A DNA stretch of 38,551 bases from GWE2-40-63 sp050251815 (GTDB lineage: Bacteria > Bacteroidota > Bacteroidia > Bacteroidales > SZUA-534): assembly GCA_050251815.1 (NCBI GenBank), contig JBFWMB010000033.1, forward strand, positions 1-38,551, in the 5' to 3' direction. The translations under genes were made by a program, and so were the position numbers. The notes beneath the pieces were generated by a model that saw only the letters and a list, made by a program, of their open reading frames with translations, had not been told where the DNA came from and searched no databases. Positions 24,459-32,577 of the stretch are shown here, in pieces. How positions within the stretch are numbered: position 1 is the first letter of the stretch; the number at the start of each line of letters is the position of its first letter.

Positions 24459-25730
24459 TTATTTTGTATAATAAGTAACCTTGGAAACCTTTTTATAAGC
24501 TCCCCGGGTAAAATCAGGAATAATTATAGGTACACTCTGATTCTCCACCGATTTTTCCGATAATTGGGCTATGGCAGACCACTCAGCCGCATCGTAAACA
24601 TCCTGATCCAAAGGCAAACCGTTTCTTAAACAATAAATCAGTCGATAATCCATGATAAAATCCATCCCCCCATGACCTCCAACCTGACGCGCTTTTTCAC
24701 CAACTTCTTTTACAATAGGATGTTCATATTTTTCGAGTAGGGCTTCCATTTCGATTTCCGGTAAAAAGTCATGAGCATTTGGTTCAAAGGCAAGACCCTG
24801 AACCGGCCATTTTTGCGCAAAGCCTTTTGTGCCACTAACCAGATGAATTCTACTGTAGGGACGTGGACTCGTAACATCATGTTGAATCATAATTGTTTTT
24901 CCATTTTCAGTACGAATAAGGGTGGTATTCATATCCCCATTTTTATAATCGCGTTTAGCAAAATCTGAATCCTCACCAAATTTTTCTTTTGCATAGGCAG
25001 TCATCCCAATTTGCTTGCTCGACATTGAAACCAGGTGAGTCATTCGGTCACCGCGGTGAATATTCATAATGTGGCATATAGGACCCAAACCATGAGTAGG
25101 ATAAAGATTTCCATTGCGCATCTCATTTTGCTTCAATCTCCACATATTATGATATGCATTAGCTTCAAGGGAATCGTTGGCAAAGTTCAACCATCTTAAA
25201 TCATGTATGTAGGCACCTTCACCATGTACAATCTCGCCAAATAAACCCTTTTGGGCCATATTCAAAGTAGCCATCTCAAAAAAATCATAATTGCAGTTCT
25301 CAAGCATCATGCAATGTTTTCGCGTGCGCTCCGAAGTATTTACCAGGAGCCAACATTCATCTATTGTTATTGCCGCTGGTACTTCGGTTGCTACATGTTT
25401 CCCATGTTCCATAGCGTATACTGCAATAGGAGTATGCATTGCCCAATCGGTGCAGATATAAACCAAATCAATATCTTCTCTCTCACAAATGGCTTTATAA
25501 GCATCGGCACCCGTATATAATTCCGGAACATGGAGTCCGTTTTCTTTTAATATTTGCTGGGCCCGTTGTGTGTTTTCAGGAACTAAATCACATAACGCCA
25601 TAATTTTAGCTCCTTCAATATAGCTGTAACGACGAACCGCTTCTGTACCTCTCATTCCCAACCCAATAATAGCCATACGAACCGTATCCATTGGCTCACA
25701 CCGAAGTTCTATAGCATCAAGCTGCCCCAC
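24459..25730 (-). CDS. GH109 alpha-N-acetylgalactosaminidase (Gfo/Idh/MocA fold), catalytic part
   Basis: 423 residues from a GTG at 25730; ATG at 25691 is an alternative. Rossmann domain with AIIGLGMRGTEAV (NAD binding), then VATEVPAAITIDECW, LENCNYDFFE, GLFGEIVHGEGAYIHDLR and NLYPTHGLGP. Tyr210 and His213 in the last motif have the same Tyr-x2-His spacing as the catalytic residues of characterised GH109 enzymes. GH109 removes terminal alpha-GalNAc by an NAD-dependent oxidation-elimination mechanism. In-frame codons continue upstream to a TAA at 25791-25793, directly after a lipoprotein leader, so the exported form seems to be interrupted. As it stands the protein would be cytoplasmic and may be non-functional. 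It follows the MFS permease in the kinase operon. Confidence 0.85.
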   Translation of the reverse strand: MGQLDAIELRCEPMDTVRMAIIGLGMRGTEAVRRYSYIEGAKIMALCDLVPENTQRAQQILKENGLHVPELYTGADAYKAICEREDIDLVYICTDWAMHTPIAVYAMEHGKHVATEVPAAITIDECWLLVNTSERTRKHCMMLENCNYDFFEMATLNMAQKGLFGEIVHGEGAYIHDLRWLNFANDSLEANAYHNMWRLKQNEMRNGNLYPTHGLGPICHIMNIHRGDRMTHLVSMSSKQIGMTAYAKEKFGEDSDFAKRDYKNGDMNTTLIRTENGKTIMIQHDVTSPRPYSRIHLVSGTKGFAQKWPVQGLAFEPNAHDFLPEIEMEALLEKYEHPIVKEVGEKARQVGGHGGMDFIMDYRLIYCLRNGLPLDQDVYDAAEWSAIAQLSEKSVENQSVPIIIPDFTRGAYKKVSKVTYYTK

Positions 25731-25790
25731 CGGACGTTGAGGTGTTTCAAAAAACTCAATGGCTTTAAAGTTTTCCTTTACCTTGTTATT

Positions 25791-25877
25791 TTAGGTTTGA
25801 AGCGTACAACTCCACAAAGTTGCTATTAAGAAACCCAACAAACCCAGATTCAAAGCTTTGATTACTGATTTTTTCAT
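25791..25877 (-). pseudogene. Lipoprotein leader of GH109 ended by an in-frame TAA
   Basis: From the ATG at 25877 the minus strand encodes 28 residues: MKKSVIKALNLGLLGFLIA followed by TLWSCTLQT, with Cys24 in a lipobox, then TAA at 25791-25793. The same frame then runs open through NNKVKENFKAIEFFE into the GH109 coding region without another stop. Without the TAA the gene would give a 472-residue lipoprotein of normal GH109 layout. The cause is either a nonsense mutation or a base error in the assembly. The leader starts 45 bases after the stop of the MFS gene... in transcript order it follows the permease by 45 bases. Confidence 0.75.
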
Positions 25878-25922
25878 CGCATAAATATTAAGTGATTACT
25901 TAAGTTCAAACATGGTTGGTAG

Positions 25923-27170
25923 TTATTTAATTCTAATTTTATGGCCATGCAGCGCGTAATAGCATATAAATAAATAGCATGGCAACAATATCAGATAGGC
26001 TGTTTGATAATTTGCAACGGAAGCAATTTCAGAAATATCTTTTTGTAGATCAACAAGAAATCCAAAAATTAAAGGTATAATGGCACCACCAACAATACCC
26101 ATTACCAATAATGAAGAACCGGTTTTTGTAAATTTACCTAAATCAGCTATTGCCAATGGCCATATGGCCGGCCACATTAAGCTGTTTGCAAAACTCACCA
26201 ACAATAAAGCATAAAAAGCATATTGACTGGGCGAAAATACCAGAATAAATGAGGCTATGATTCCAATAATTGAAAAAGAAATTAGTGCTTGTGTTTGCGA
26301 AATAAACCTGGGAATGGTAATAACGCCAAACATATAGCCCAAAACCAATCCAATGGTAACATATTTTGAATAACTCTCAAGATTTGGAACATCACCAAAA
26401 CTAGCTTTTGCAAAATCTATAATTGATGCCATAGGTAAAGTTTCAATTCCAACATATAGAAATAATGCCAATACACCCAGTAACAAATGCGGAAATTGTA
26501 AAATGCTGGTTTTAACCGAACCATCATCTGAATTGGTTTCAATGGTTAAATCATCATCTTCACCAATAGCTTTTACTTCGGGAAGTGGCGCGTAATAGGT
26601 AAATAAACTCAGGGCTAACAGTATGCCAGTTACAATATAAAACGGGAATATAATATCAGCAAGTTGAACATTTTGAAGATCAATAAACAAGCCCAGAAAC
26701 AAAGGCGCAATCCACCAGGCCGATTTGTTCAATATTCCCATCAGGCTCATGCGCATTGCTGCACTTTCGGTAGGTCCAATTATGGTAACATAAGGATTAA
26801 CTGAAGCCTGTAGCAGTGTATTTCCCATACCTCCTACAAAAAGAGCCACTAAAAAAAGTGGAAAACTCATATATTTAGCTGAGGGTACAAACAATAGCAT
26901 TCCAAGTGCCATTATTATAAATGCAATCATCATTGATTTACGATAGCCTATTTTTTTAATTACCCACCCAGCCGGTCCTCCAAATACAACAAAAGCAGCA
27001 AATATTGCTGCAGTAACTAAATACGATTGACTTGTTGACAAATTAAACGCAGACCTTAAGGCTGGAGTTAAAAAACCACTAATACCTATACCAAATCCAA
27101 TTACAAAAAACATTAACCCTATAATGGCAAGGGGTAATAGGTAATTTTTTGTTCGCGAAGTTGCATTCAT
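25923..27170 (-). CDS. FucP/glucose-galactose-type MFS sugar permease
   Basis: 415 residues from the ATG at 27170 (MNATSRTKNYLLPLAIIGL). The open frame extends to 27341, but that 57-residue extension is low-complexity and not permease-like, so it is left out. Twelve hydrophobic segments; MFS features include FGGPAGWVIKKIGYRKSMMI between helices 2 and 3, and GNTLLQASVNPYVT and NSLMWPAIWPLA, which are typical of the FucP/GluP group of proton-sugar symporters. It likely imports GalNAc or galactosamine across the inner membrane. It lies between the hexosamine kinase and GH109 in one operon-like block, though the gap to the kinase is a long 329 bases. Confidence 0.85.
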   Translation of the reverse strand: MNATSRTKNYLLPLAIIGLMFFVIGFGIGISGFLTPALRSAFNLSTSQSYLVTAAIFAAFVVFGGPAGWVIKKIGYRKSMMIAFIIMALGMLLFVPSAKYMSFPLFLVALFVGGMGNTLLQASVNPYVTIIGPTESAAMRMSLMGILNKSAWWIAPLFLGLFIDLQNVQLADIIFPFYIVTGILLALSLFTYYAPLPEVKAIGEDDDLTIETNSDDGSVKTSILQFPHLLLGVLALFLYVGIETLPMASIIDFAKASFGDVPNLESYSKYVTIGLVLGYMFGVITIPRFISQTQALISFSIIGIIASFILVFSPSQYAFYALLLVSFANSLMWPAIWPLAIADLGKFTKTGSSLLVMGIVGGAIIPLIFGFLVDLQKDISEIASVANYQTAYLILLPCYLFICYYALHGHKIRIK

Positions 27171-27499
27171 CTTTTTTAATTTTATTTTTATTTTTAAATT
27201 TTCTACTCCCTTCCTACTTTTTTCAGGTATTAGGGTTTGTGTTAAAAATAGCAGGGTTAATAATCCTGTTTGGATTCTCTGCCACCCATACCAAAAAGCG
27301 TAAAGCATTAAATAAACCTGCATTTGGAAAACAAGAAACAAGCAAACAATGCATTTTAGTACCCGTGCTTTTTTGCCCCGATTGTAAAAAAATGATTTGT
27401 TCGACCGAACTCAAATTAGTTAAATTCATGCAAGATATTGACATATAAAACTTATTCCAAAGCTAATCAGAAGCTTCATCTCAAATAAAAAAGTTGGTA
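27171..27499 (-). other. 329-base spacer between kinase and permease genes
   Basis: Longer than any other gap in this operon. Both strands keep short open frames here (73 codons on the minus strand at 27223-27444, 99 on the plus at 27149-27448), neither with a recognisable domain. The plus frame has a CPDC pair only. No -7 TAnnTTTG, hairpin terminator or RNA family was recognised. It may be a gene remnant, a 5' leader of the permease or an inserted repeat. Confidence 0.35.
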
Positions 27500-28582
27500 T
27501 TATTCCATTAAACTTTTGCAGTAAGCTTCAATATAAGCTCTATTTTCAATAACACGTTTTAAACAGGTAATCTGGTTTTTAGCCCGATTGTAATTGTGTT
27601 CCGGATAATTGGTTTTATAATAAACATCATTGTTTAAATAATCTGTAAGGAACCTCAGTCCTTGTTCAAAAAGCAAAAGCTCAATTCCATAAAAAAAGGT
27701 GTCTGCTTCAGCTTTTGTCATAAATTCTTTTGCTTTCGAAAAATATCCTTTGGTAAACGATTCAAATACCGGTTTATTAAAAAATATTTTATCAAAAGCA
27801 ACTGAATTCTCATCTTCAGAATTTCCTGCTACACGTAAGGCATCACCATAATCTATAAATAAATAGCCCGGCATTACAGTATCTAAATCGATAATACTTA
27901 TTGCTTTATTATTTTTATCAAAAAGAATGTTATTAGCCTTTGTATCCTGATGAACGATTCGTATCGGACAGCTTTTCACTATTTGTTCAAACTGAGTAAG
28001 ATAAGATTTTTCTTCCTCCTTAATCCATTGAATTAATTCATTTGCCTCAAATAAGCGCGCTTTAAGTGCGCTTTTTATACTTTGGTTAAACTGTTCAACT
28101 CGCAAGGGCAAGTAATGAAACTGAGGGATTGTATCCTGAATTTTTTGAACATCCAAGTCAGCCAAGTGTTCATGAAACTGAGCATAAGCTCTACCGGCAT
28201 TAATTGCTATAGTTTCATGTTCATAGGTATTGTAACTGACCGAATCGGGGACATATTCGAATACTCTCCAATACTTATTGTCTTCATCAACATAATAATT
28301 CAAACCATCAATACTTGCGATGAGTGTTAACGAAGTTTGATACGCACACTCCGCATCATCACTAATTTTTTCTTTAAGGTGTTTAGTAACAATTTCAATA
28401 TTCTGCTGTATTTTAATTGGCTCTTTAAAAACATTGGTATTTATATTTTGAAGAATGTATTGGTTATCGTCAGTACACCGTATCAAAAATGTACTGTTTA
28501 TTAAACCTTCACCGTGTGGTTTTATTTCCCTGGCCAAAGCACTTAACAGGAATTTATTGGCAATTTCAATAGTATTTTTCAT
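27500..28582 (-). CDS. nahK: NahK-like N-acetylhexosamine kinase (aminoglycoside phosphotransferase fold)
   Basis: 360 residues. N-lobe with GEGLINSTFLIRC and YILQNINTNVF; hinge VFEYVPDS. Catalytic loop IVHQDTKANNILFD with Asp213, and the metal-binding IIDLDTVMPG with Asp232/Asp234 followed by IDYGDALR. HxDTKxNNxLFD...DLDTVMPG...D(F/Y)GD is the signature of bifidobacterial NahK (LnpB), an N-acetylhexosamine 1-kinase acting on GlcNAc and GalNAc. First gene of the second minus-strand operon, with the shared GAAAGTA promoter 65-92 bases upstream. Next to AgaS, which needs a 6-phosphate, either this enzyme makes GalNAc-1-P for a separate branch or its regiospecificity differs; sequence alone does not decide. 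Confidence 0.83.
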   Translation of the reverse strand: MKNTIEIANKFLLSALAREIKPHGEGLINSTFLIRCTDDNQYILQNINTNVFKEPIKIQQNIEIVTKHLKEKISDDAECAYQTSLTLIASIDGLNYYVDEDNKYWRVFEYVPDSVSYNTYEHETIAINAGRAYAQFHEHLADLDVQKIQDTIPQFHYLPLRVEQFNQSIKSALKARLFEANELIQWIKEEEKSYLTQFEQIVKSCPIRIVHQDTKANNILFDKNNKAISIIDLDTVMPGYLFIDYGDALRVAGNSEDENSVAFDKIFFNKPVFESFTKGYFSKAKEFMTKAEADTFFYGIELLLFEQGLRFLTDYLNNDVYYKTNYPEHNYNRAKNQITCLKRVIENRAYIEAYCKSLME

Positions 28583-28627
28583 CAGTAACCTTTTCTATTG
28601 GAGCTTTTAAAATTTTAACACCTTTAT

Positions 28628-28674
28628 CTTTCGTATCGCTTCCTTAACAAAGATAATAACTTTTGTTTACTTTC
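28628..28674 (-). promoter_or_regulatory. Promoter/operator of the kinase-permease-GH109 operon
   Basis: On the minus strand GAAAGTA (28674-28668), 12 bases, TATCTTTG (28655-28648), 65 bases before the kinase ATG. Nearly the same 29-base block lies before agaS (three differences). CTTTC units on the plus strand occur at 28628, 28670 and 28696; the first two are 42 bases apart, about four helical turns, consistent with tandem DeoR-type half sites. Confidence 0.6.
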
Positions 28675-28700
28675 TATTTAACTTAAGTCTGTTTTCTTTC

Positions 28701-29140
28701 AAACTTTTGTTAAAAGTGCTGCAACAGCAATATAATTTAAAAATTATAAGACTAGCCACTTAAGCAAGTAGGTGCATTTTTACAACCCTTATTTATTCAT
28801 TCTTACTTTCTTAGTACATAAGTAGCAACTTTTCTATCTGCCATTATCGATTTAATAAGCTAAACATTTTATCTTTTTTTTTTGAGTTAAATAACTATAA
28901 ATTAAATAAGTGTTCATACTACCAATTGAACTAAATAAAGAGTTCACTTCCTTTAAAAGCTTATCAATGTGCCATATGCAAATCGAATATTAAAAATAAT
29001 GAATTTACCATTAGATAATTTAAACTATTTTTCATTACATTTAAGTGATTCAAATACTTCTGATTCTATAGGTGCAGTACCTTATAAATGGTGAAGATAT
29101 CAGTGTATTATAAATCTCAAACTATAAATACTTAACCTAA
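28701..29140. other. Gene-free AT-rich region between the amino-sugar locus and the chemotaxis gene
   Basis: About 440 bases with no open frame of note, no tRNA-like cloverleaf and no repeat array. One extra TTACTTTCTTAG at 28803-28814 resembles the GAAAGTA side of the operator but has no TAnnTTTG at the right distance. The composition shifts here from AT-rich PUL to the richer G+C genes on the right. Confidence 0.5.
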
Positions 29141-29144
29141 ATTA

Positions 29145-29150
29145 AAGGAG
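29145..29150 (+). promoter_or_regulatory. Unusually strong Shine-Dalgarno of the chemotaxis gene
   Basis: AAGGAG lies 8 bases before the ATG at 29159. Most genes in the window have no visible Shine-Dalgarno, as usual in Bacteroidota, so this supports the chosen start and marks the gene as different from its neighbours. Confidence 0.6.
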
Positions 29151-29158
29151 AAACAAAT

Positions 29159-30715
29159 ATGAAAGCTTTGGACAACATGAAAATTGGTAGCCGCCTGGCA
29201 TTGCTATTTTCGATAATTGTGATTTTAACGGTATTTGGTTTTATCTATGCCCTGGTACAAACCGGCACCATCAAAAAACAAATCGACAACCTTTACAATA
29301 CCGATTTGGCCAGCATTAATTACTTGCTCCAGGCCGACCGCGATGCTTACCAATCGAGCATAAGCATCAGCCAGTCAATTACTTCAGGGTACAAGCACAT
29401 TACCGATAATTCTGAAATTACAGCAAAAGACCGGCAATTAGTTGCTGATATTGCAGAAAACCTTAAACAGGTAAAAGAGCGTTTTGGTTTGTTTGAATCC
29501 ATTTCACATGCTGCAAAAAGCAGTGATTACAGCCACCTAACCCAGGCATTTCACGATAATTATAATGCAGTTGACAAATACACCAAAGAAATTACTGCTG
29601 CTTTAAATCAACAAAACTACACCGGTGCCGAACAAATTTATTATGGCACTTACAGTAATTCCTTTGAAGCCATGCGTAGCGCTATGGATAAATTTACCGA
29701 AATTAGTGAAAATGAAGCAGCCGAAGCCTATGAATTCAGCCAACAGCTTTCAAAACAAATTTTCACCAATTCCATAATCATCATGCTCGTTGTAATTTCG
29801 ATAATCCTGATTGGTGCCATTATTATTACCCGAAGCATAACGCTACCTGTATTTGAGGCTGTAAAACTGGTTGATATTTTTGCCAAAGGAAACCTGGGGG
29901 TTAAGGTTGATGAGCGCTTAAAAAACAGACAAGACGAAGTGGGTGCCTTATTAAAAAGTCTGGCCGCCATGGTAAGCAGCATTGGCGAAATAGTACAAAC
30001 CATAAAAACCAACGCTACACAAATAGCCTCGGCCAGCGCTCAATTGCAATCGACTGCTGAACAGATTTCGCAAGGAGCTAACGAACAGGCAGCATCCGTC
30101 GAAGAAGTTTCGGCCACTATGGAAGAAATATCGTCGAACATTGCACAAAACTCTGATAATTCACAGCAAACCGAAAAGATTTCGGAGGCATCGGCCAGTG
30201 GCATTCAAAAAGTAGCTGTATCGGCAAAACAAAGTCTGGAGTCGATTAGCACCATCTCACAAAAAATTACCATTATCAACGACATTGCTTTTCAAACCAA
30301 TATTCTTGCTTTAAATGCTGCTGTTGAAGCAGCCCGCGCCGGTGAGCACGGAAAAGGATTTGCCGTGGTAGCAGCCGAAGTTCGCAAACTGGCCGAACGC
30401 AGCAAACTGGCTGCCGACGAAATTGTATCGCTCAGTCACGACAGCGTAACGGTTACTCAGGAATCAGGTGCTTTAATGGAAAAACTTTTACCCGAGATAT
30501 CGAAAACGGCCCAGTTGGTGCAGGAAATTTCGGCTGCCAGCATGGAACAAAGCAATGGAGCCAATCAGGTGAACGGCGCCATACAACAACTGAATTCCGT
30601 TACCCAGCAAAATGCATCGGCATCAGAAGAGCTTTCGTCGAGTGCCGAAGAATTGGCCAATCAGGCAGAAACACTGCTCGAATTGGTATCTTTCTTTAAA
30701 TTTGATAAGGTATAA
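29159..30715 (+). CDS. Methyl-accepting chemotaxis protein
   Basis: 518 residues. TM1 about 11-32, a periplasmic four-helix-bundle sensor about 33-198, TM2 about 199-223 (NSIIIMLVVISIILIGAIII), HAMP about 225-280, and a cytoplasmic coiled-coil signalling domain to the end. The hairpin tip reads AFQTNILALNAAVEAARAGE and then GFAVVAAEVRKLAERS, the highly conserved CheA/CheW contact region. No C-terminal NWETF-like pentapeptide for CheR tethering; the protein ends LVSFFKFDKV. Senses a ligand across the inner membrane and signals to CheA. It stands alone: no che genes are nearby. A visible Shine-Dalgarno precedes it and a bidirectional terminator follows. Ligand unknown; attraction to the sugar handled next door is possible but unsupported. 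Confidence 0.92.
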   Translation: MKALDNMKIGSRLALLFSIIVILTVFGFIYALVQTGTIKKQIDNLYNTDLASINYLLQADRDAYQSSISISQSITSGYKHITDNSEITAKDRQLVADIAENLKQVKERFGLFESISHAAKSSDYSHLTQAFHDNYNAVDKYTKEITAALNQQNYTGAEQIYYGTYSNSFEAMRSAMDKFTEISENEAAEAYEFSQQLSKQIFTNSIIIMLVVISIILIGAIIITRSITLPVFEAVKLVDIFAKGNLGVKVDERLKNRQDEVGALLKSLAAMVSSIGEIVQTIKTNATQIASASAQLQSTAEQISQGANEQAASVEEVSATMEEISSNIAQNSDNSQQTEKISEASASGIQKVAVSAKQSLESISTISQKITIINDIAFQTNILALNAAVEAARAGEHGKGFAVVAAEVRKLAERSKLAADEIVSLSHDSVTVTQESGALMEKLLPEISKTAQLVQEISAASMEQSNGANQVNGAIQQLNSVTQQNASASEELSSSAEELANQAETLLELVSFFKFDKV

Positions 30716-30752
30716 TTCTCCAAAGCTTTCAATACACTTTCCAGATTACAGC

Positions 30753-30786
30753 AAAAAAATAAGCGCTCAGGAGCGCTTATTTTTTT
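30753..30786. terminator. Bidirectional rho-independent terminator
   Basis: Perfect stem AAGCGCTC/GAGCGCTT with a two-base AG loop (extended by A:T pairs), flanked by an A run on the left and T run on the right. It sits between the convergent chemotaxis gene and acyl-CoA synthetase gene and can end transcription from both sides. Confidence 0.88.
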
Positions 30787-30801
30787 GTTTCATAGCGTCG
30801 C

Positions 30802-32451
30802 TTAATTTTTTAACTCATACATAAAGCGTTTGATGCTTTGCTTTGGCGTTTTCTCAAATTCCTGATTCTGTAATTGAATGCGCGCAATCTGCATGTATTT
30901 GGGCAATTGCTCATTCAACTGTTTTCTGATATCATTCATTATCTCTTCCAGCTGTTCCTGGCTTATGTGCTCTTTTTCTATTTTTTCTCTGTCGGGGAAA
31001 ACCAAGGCTACCAGTTTGTTGTCCTGATTAACCACCAACTGCTCCTGCACATAAGGATAATTGCTTAGTTTTGATTCAATCTCTTCGGGATAAATATTCT
31101 CACCCGAAGGACCCAGAATCATACTTTTGCTGCGGCCACGAATGTAAATATAACCTTGTTTATCCACCACGCCCAAATCGCCAGTATGCAACCAACCATC
31201 GGCATCGAGAACTTTATCCGTTTCGGTTGTGTTTTTATAATAACCCAGCATCACATGATTTCCTTTAATCAGGATTTCACCGGGAATGTTTTCGCTGTCG
31301 GGCGAATCGATCATGATTTGCAGCGAATCGACCAGCTTTCCGCAAGAACCCAGCTGGGCTTTATCCCAGTTGGCATAAGAGATTAACGGACCACATTCGG
31401 TCATTCCGTAACCTACTGAGAAGTTAAAGCCGATTTTTCGCAGCAACACCTCAACATCTTTATTCAAGGCGGCACCGCCAATAACTACCTCACGGAAATT
31501 GCCACCAAACACGGTCGACAATTTGGATTTGATTTTTTTATAGATGATGCGGTTAATTATGGGCATAAAGAGCAATACCCGCATGCTAAGCTTGGTTAAA
31601 ACCGGCTGCAGTTGCTTCTTGTAAATTTTCTCCATAATCAGGGGAACCATCAATAAAAGACTGGGCCTTATTTCCTGGAAAGCCTGAATCATAGCCTGAG
31701 GCGAAACAATTTTTCCCAGGAAGGTAATGTGTACGCCAATGGTAAAAGGCCATAAGAATTCAAAAGCACAGCCGTAGGCATGGGCCAGTGGAAGCATCGA
31801 AAGAATTTTATCCTCGGCTTTTAAAGGCATGTTGTTCCAGGCAAAGTAAATGTTTCCCATCAAACTCTCGAGTGGAAGCATAACTCCTTTTGAATTTCCT
31901 GTGGTTCCCGAGGTGTAACTGATTACCCCCAGATTTGTATTGGGAACTTCGGGCAACACAAAATTTTCGGCTGTTACCTGATTGGTTTGCATGGCCTGAG
32001 CCTCTTTGCATAAAGCTCCAAAGGCACCATTGTCGTTCGCATGTAACAATTGAAAATCGACCAAACCAACCACAGCCCTAATCTGTGACAATTTGCTAAC
32101 ATCAATATTCGGCCATACGTTTTCACCGGCAAAAAGCAGCACCGAATCGGAATGGTTTATGATGTGGTGCACATTTTCGGGATGAAACTCCGGCAGAATA
32201 GGTACTATGGTAGCTCCATAAGTTACCGTGGCTAAATAGGTAATAGCCCAATGCGAAGAATTCTTGCCAATCAGCGATACTTTATCGCCAGGCTTTAATC
32301 CACATTTATTAAAAAGCTGGTGTAGTTTTAAAACCTCATTACCCACCTCACCATAAGTTAAGGTTTTTCCTTTGTAATCGGATAATGCGGGCAATTGCCA
32401 ATGCTTCTTAATGCTTGATTCAAATACTTTTACAAAATTATATTGTTCCAT
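30802..32451 (-). CDS. Long-chain fatty-acid-CoA ligase (AMP-binding enzyme)
   Basis: 549 residues from the ATG at 32451 (MEQYNFVKVFESS). The open frame reaches back to 32541, but that start lies over the terminator hairpin of the upstream gene. ANL-superfamily motifs: the P-loop-like YTSGTTGNSKGVMLPL (about 187-202), GYGMTECGPLIS, the adenylate-binding GWLHTGDLGVVD and hinge RGRSKSMI, then the C-terminal catalytic Lys region TPKQSIKRF. It activates fatty acids to acyl-CoA through acyl-AMP at the inner membrane face. Many Bacteroidota carry several paralogues. No link to the glycan locus is visible. Confidence 0.9.
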   Translation of the reverse strand: MEQYNFVKVFESSIKKHWQLPALSDYKGKTLTYGEVGNEVLKLHQLFNKCGLKPGDKVSLIGKNSSHWAITYLATVTYGATIVPILPEFHPENVHHIINHSDSVLLFAGENVWPNIDVSKLSQIRAVVGLVDFQLLHANDNGAFGALCKEAQAMQTNQVTAENFVLPEVPNTNLGVISYTSGTTGNSKGVMLPLESLMGNIYFAWNNMPLKAEDKILSMLPLAHAYGCAFEFLWPFTIGVHITFLGKIVSPQAMIQAFQEIRPSLLLMVPLIMEKIYKKQLQPVLTKLSMRVLLFMPIINRIIYKKIKSKLSTVFGGNFREVVIGGAALNKDVEVLLRKIGFNFSVGYGMTECGPLISYANWDKAQLGSCGKLVDSLQIMIDSPDSENIPGEILIKGNHVMLGYYKNTTETDKVLDADGWLHTGDLGVVDKQGYIYIRGRSKSMILGPSGENIYPEEIESKLSNYPYVQEQLVVNQDNKLVALVFPDREKIEKEHISQEQLEEIMNDIRKQLNEQLPKYMQIARIQLQNQEFEKTPKQSIKRFMYELKN

Positions 32452-32525
32452 GATGTAAAGTTTAACGAAAAATAAAAGTACCAATAAAAAGCAATAAAAC
32501 AATAGTCCGCCACTTTGAAGGCTAT

Positions 32526-32560
32526 AAAAAAAGCCCGCCACGTTCCGATGGCAGGCTTTA
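32526..32560 (-). terminator. Rho-independent terminator of the transglutaminase-like gene
   Basis: Minus-strand stem AAAGCC-TGCCA (32559-32549) pairs with 32540-32530 with one mismatch and an 8-base loop, followed by a T run (complement of the A run 32526-32532). It lies 18 bases past the stop of the gene at 32578. Confidence 0.78.
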
Positions 32561-32577
32561 AAAAAGTTATTAACTGT

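Noticed and set aside
18638..27310. 13-base identity GCGTAAAGCATTA at 18638-18650 and 27298-27310
   Set aside because: Short, one copy inside a coding region, different surroundings; expected by chance in a window of this size.
27171..27341. N-terminal extension of the MFS permease frame by 57 residues
   Set aside because: Low-complexity Lys-rich end and unrelated hydrophobic stretch; the ATG at 27170 gives a normal permease start.
28803..28814. Extra TTACTTTCTTAG as a fourth operator
   Set aside because: No TAnnTTTG at the 12-base spacing and no nearby gene start in the right orientation.
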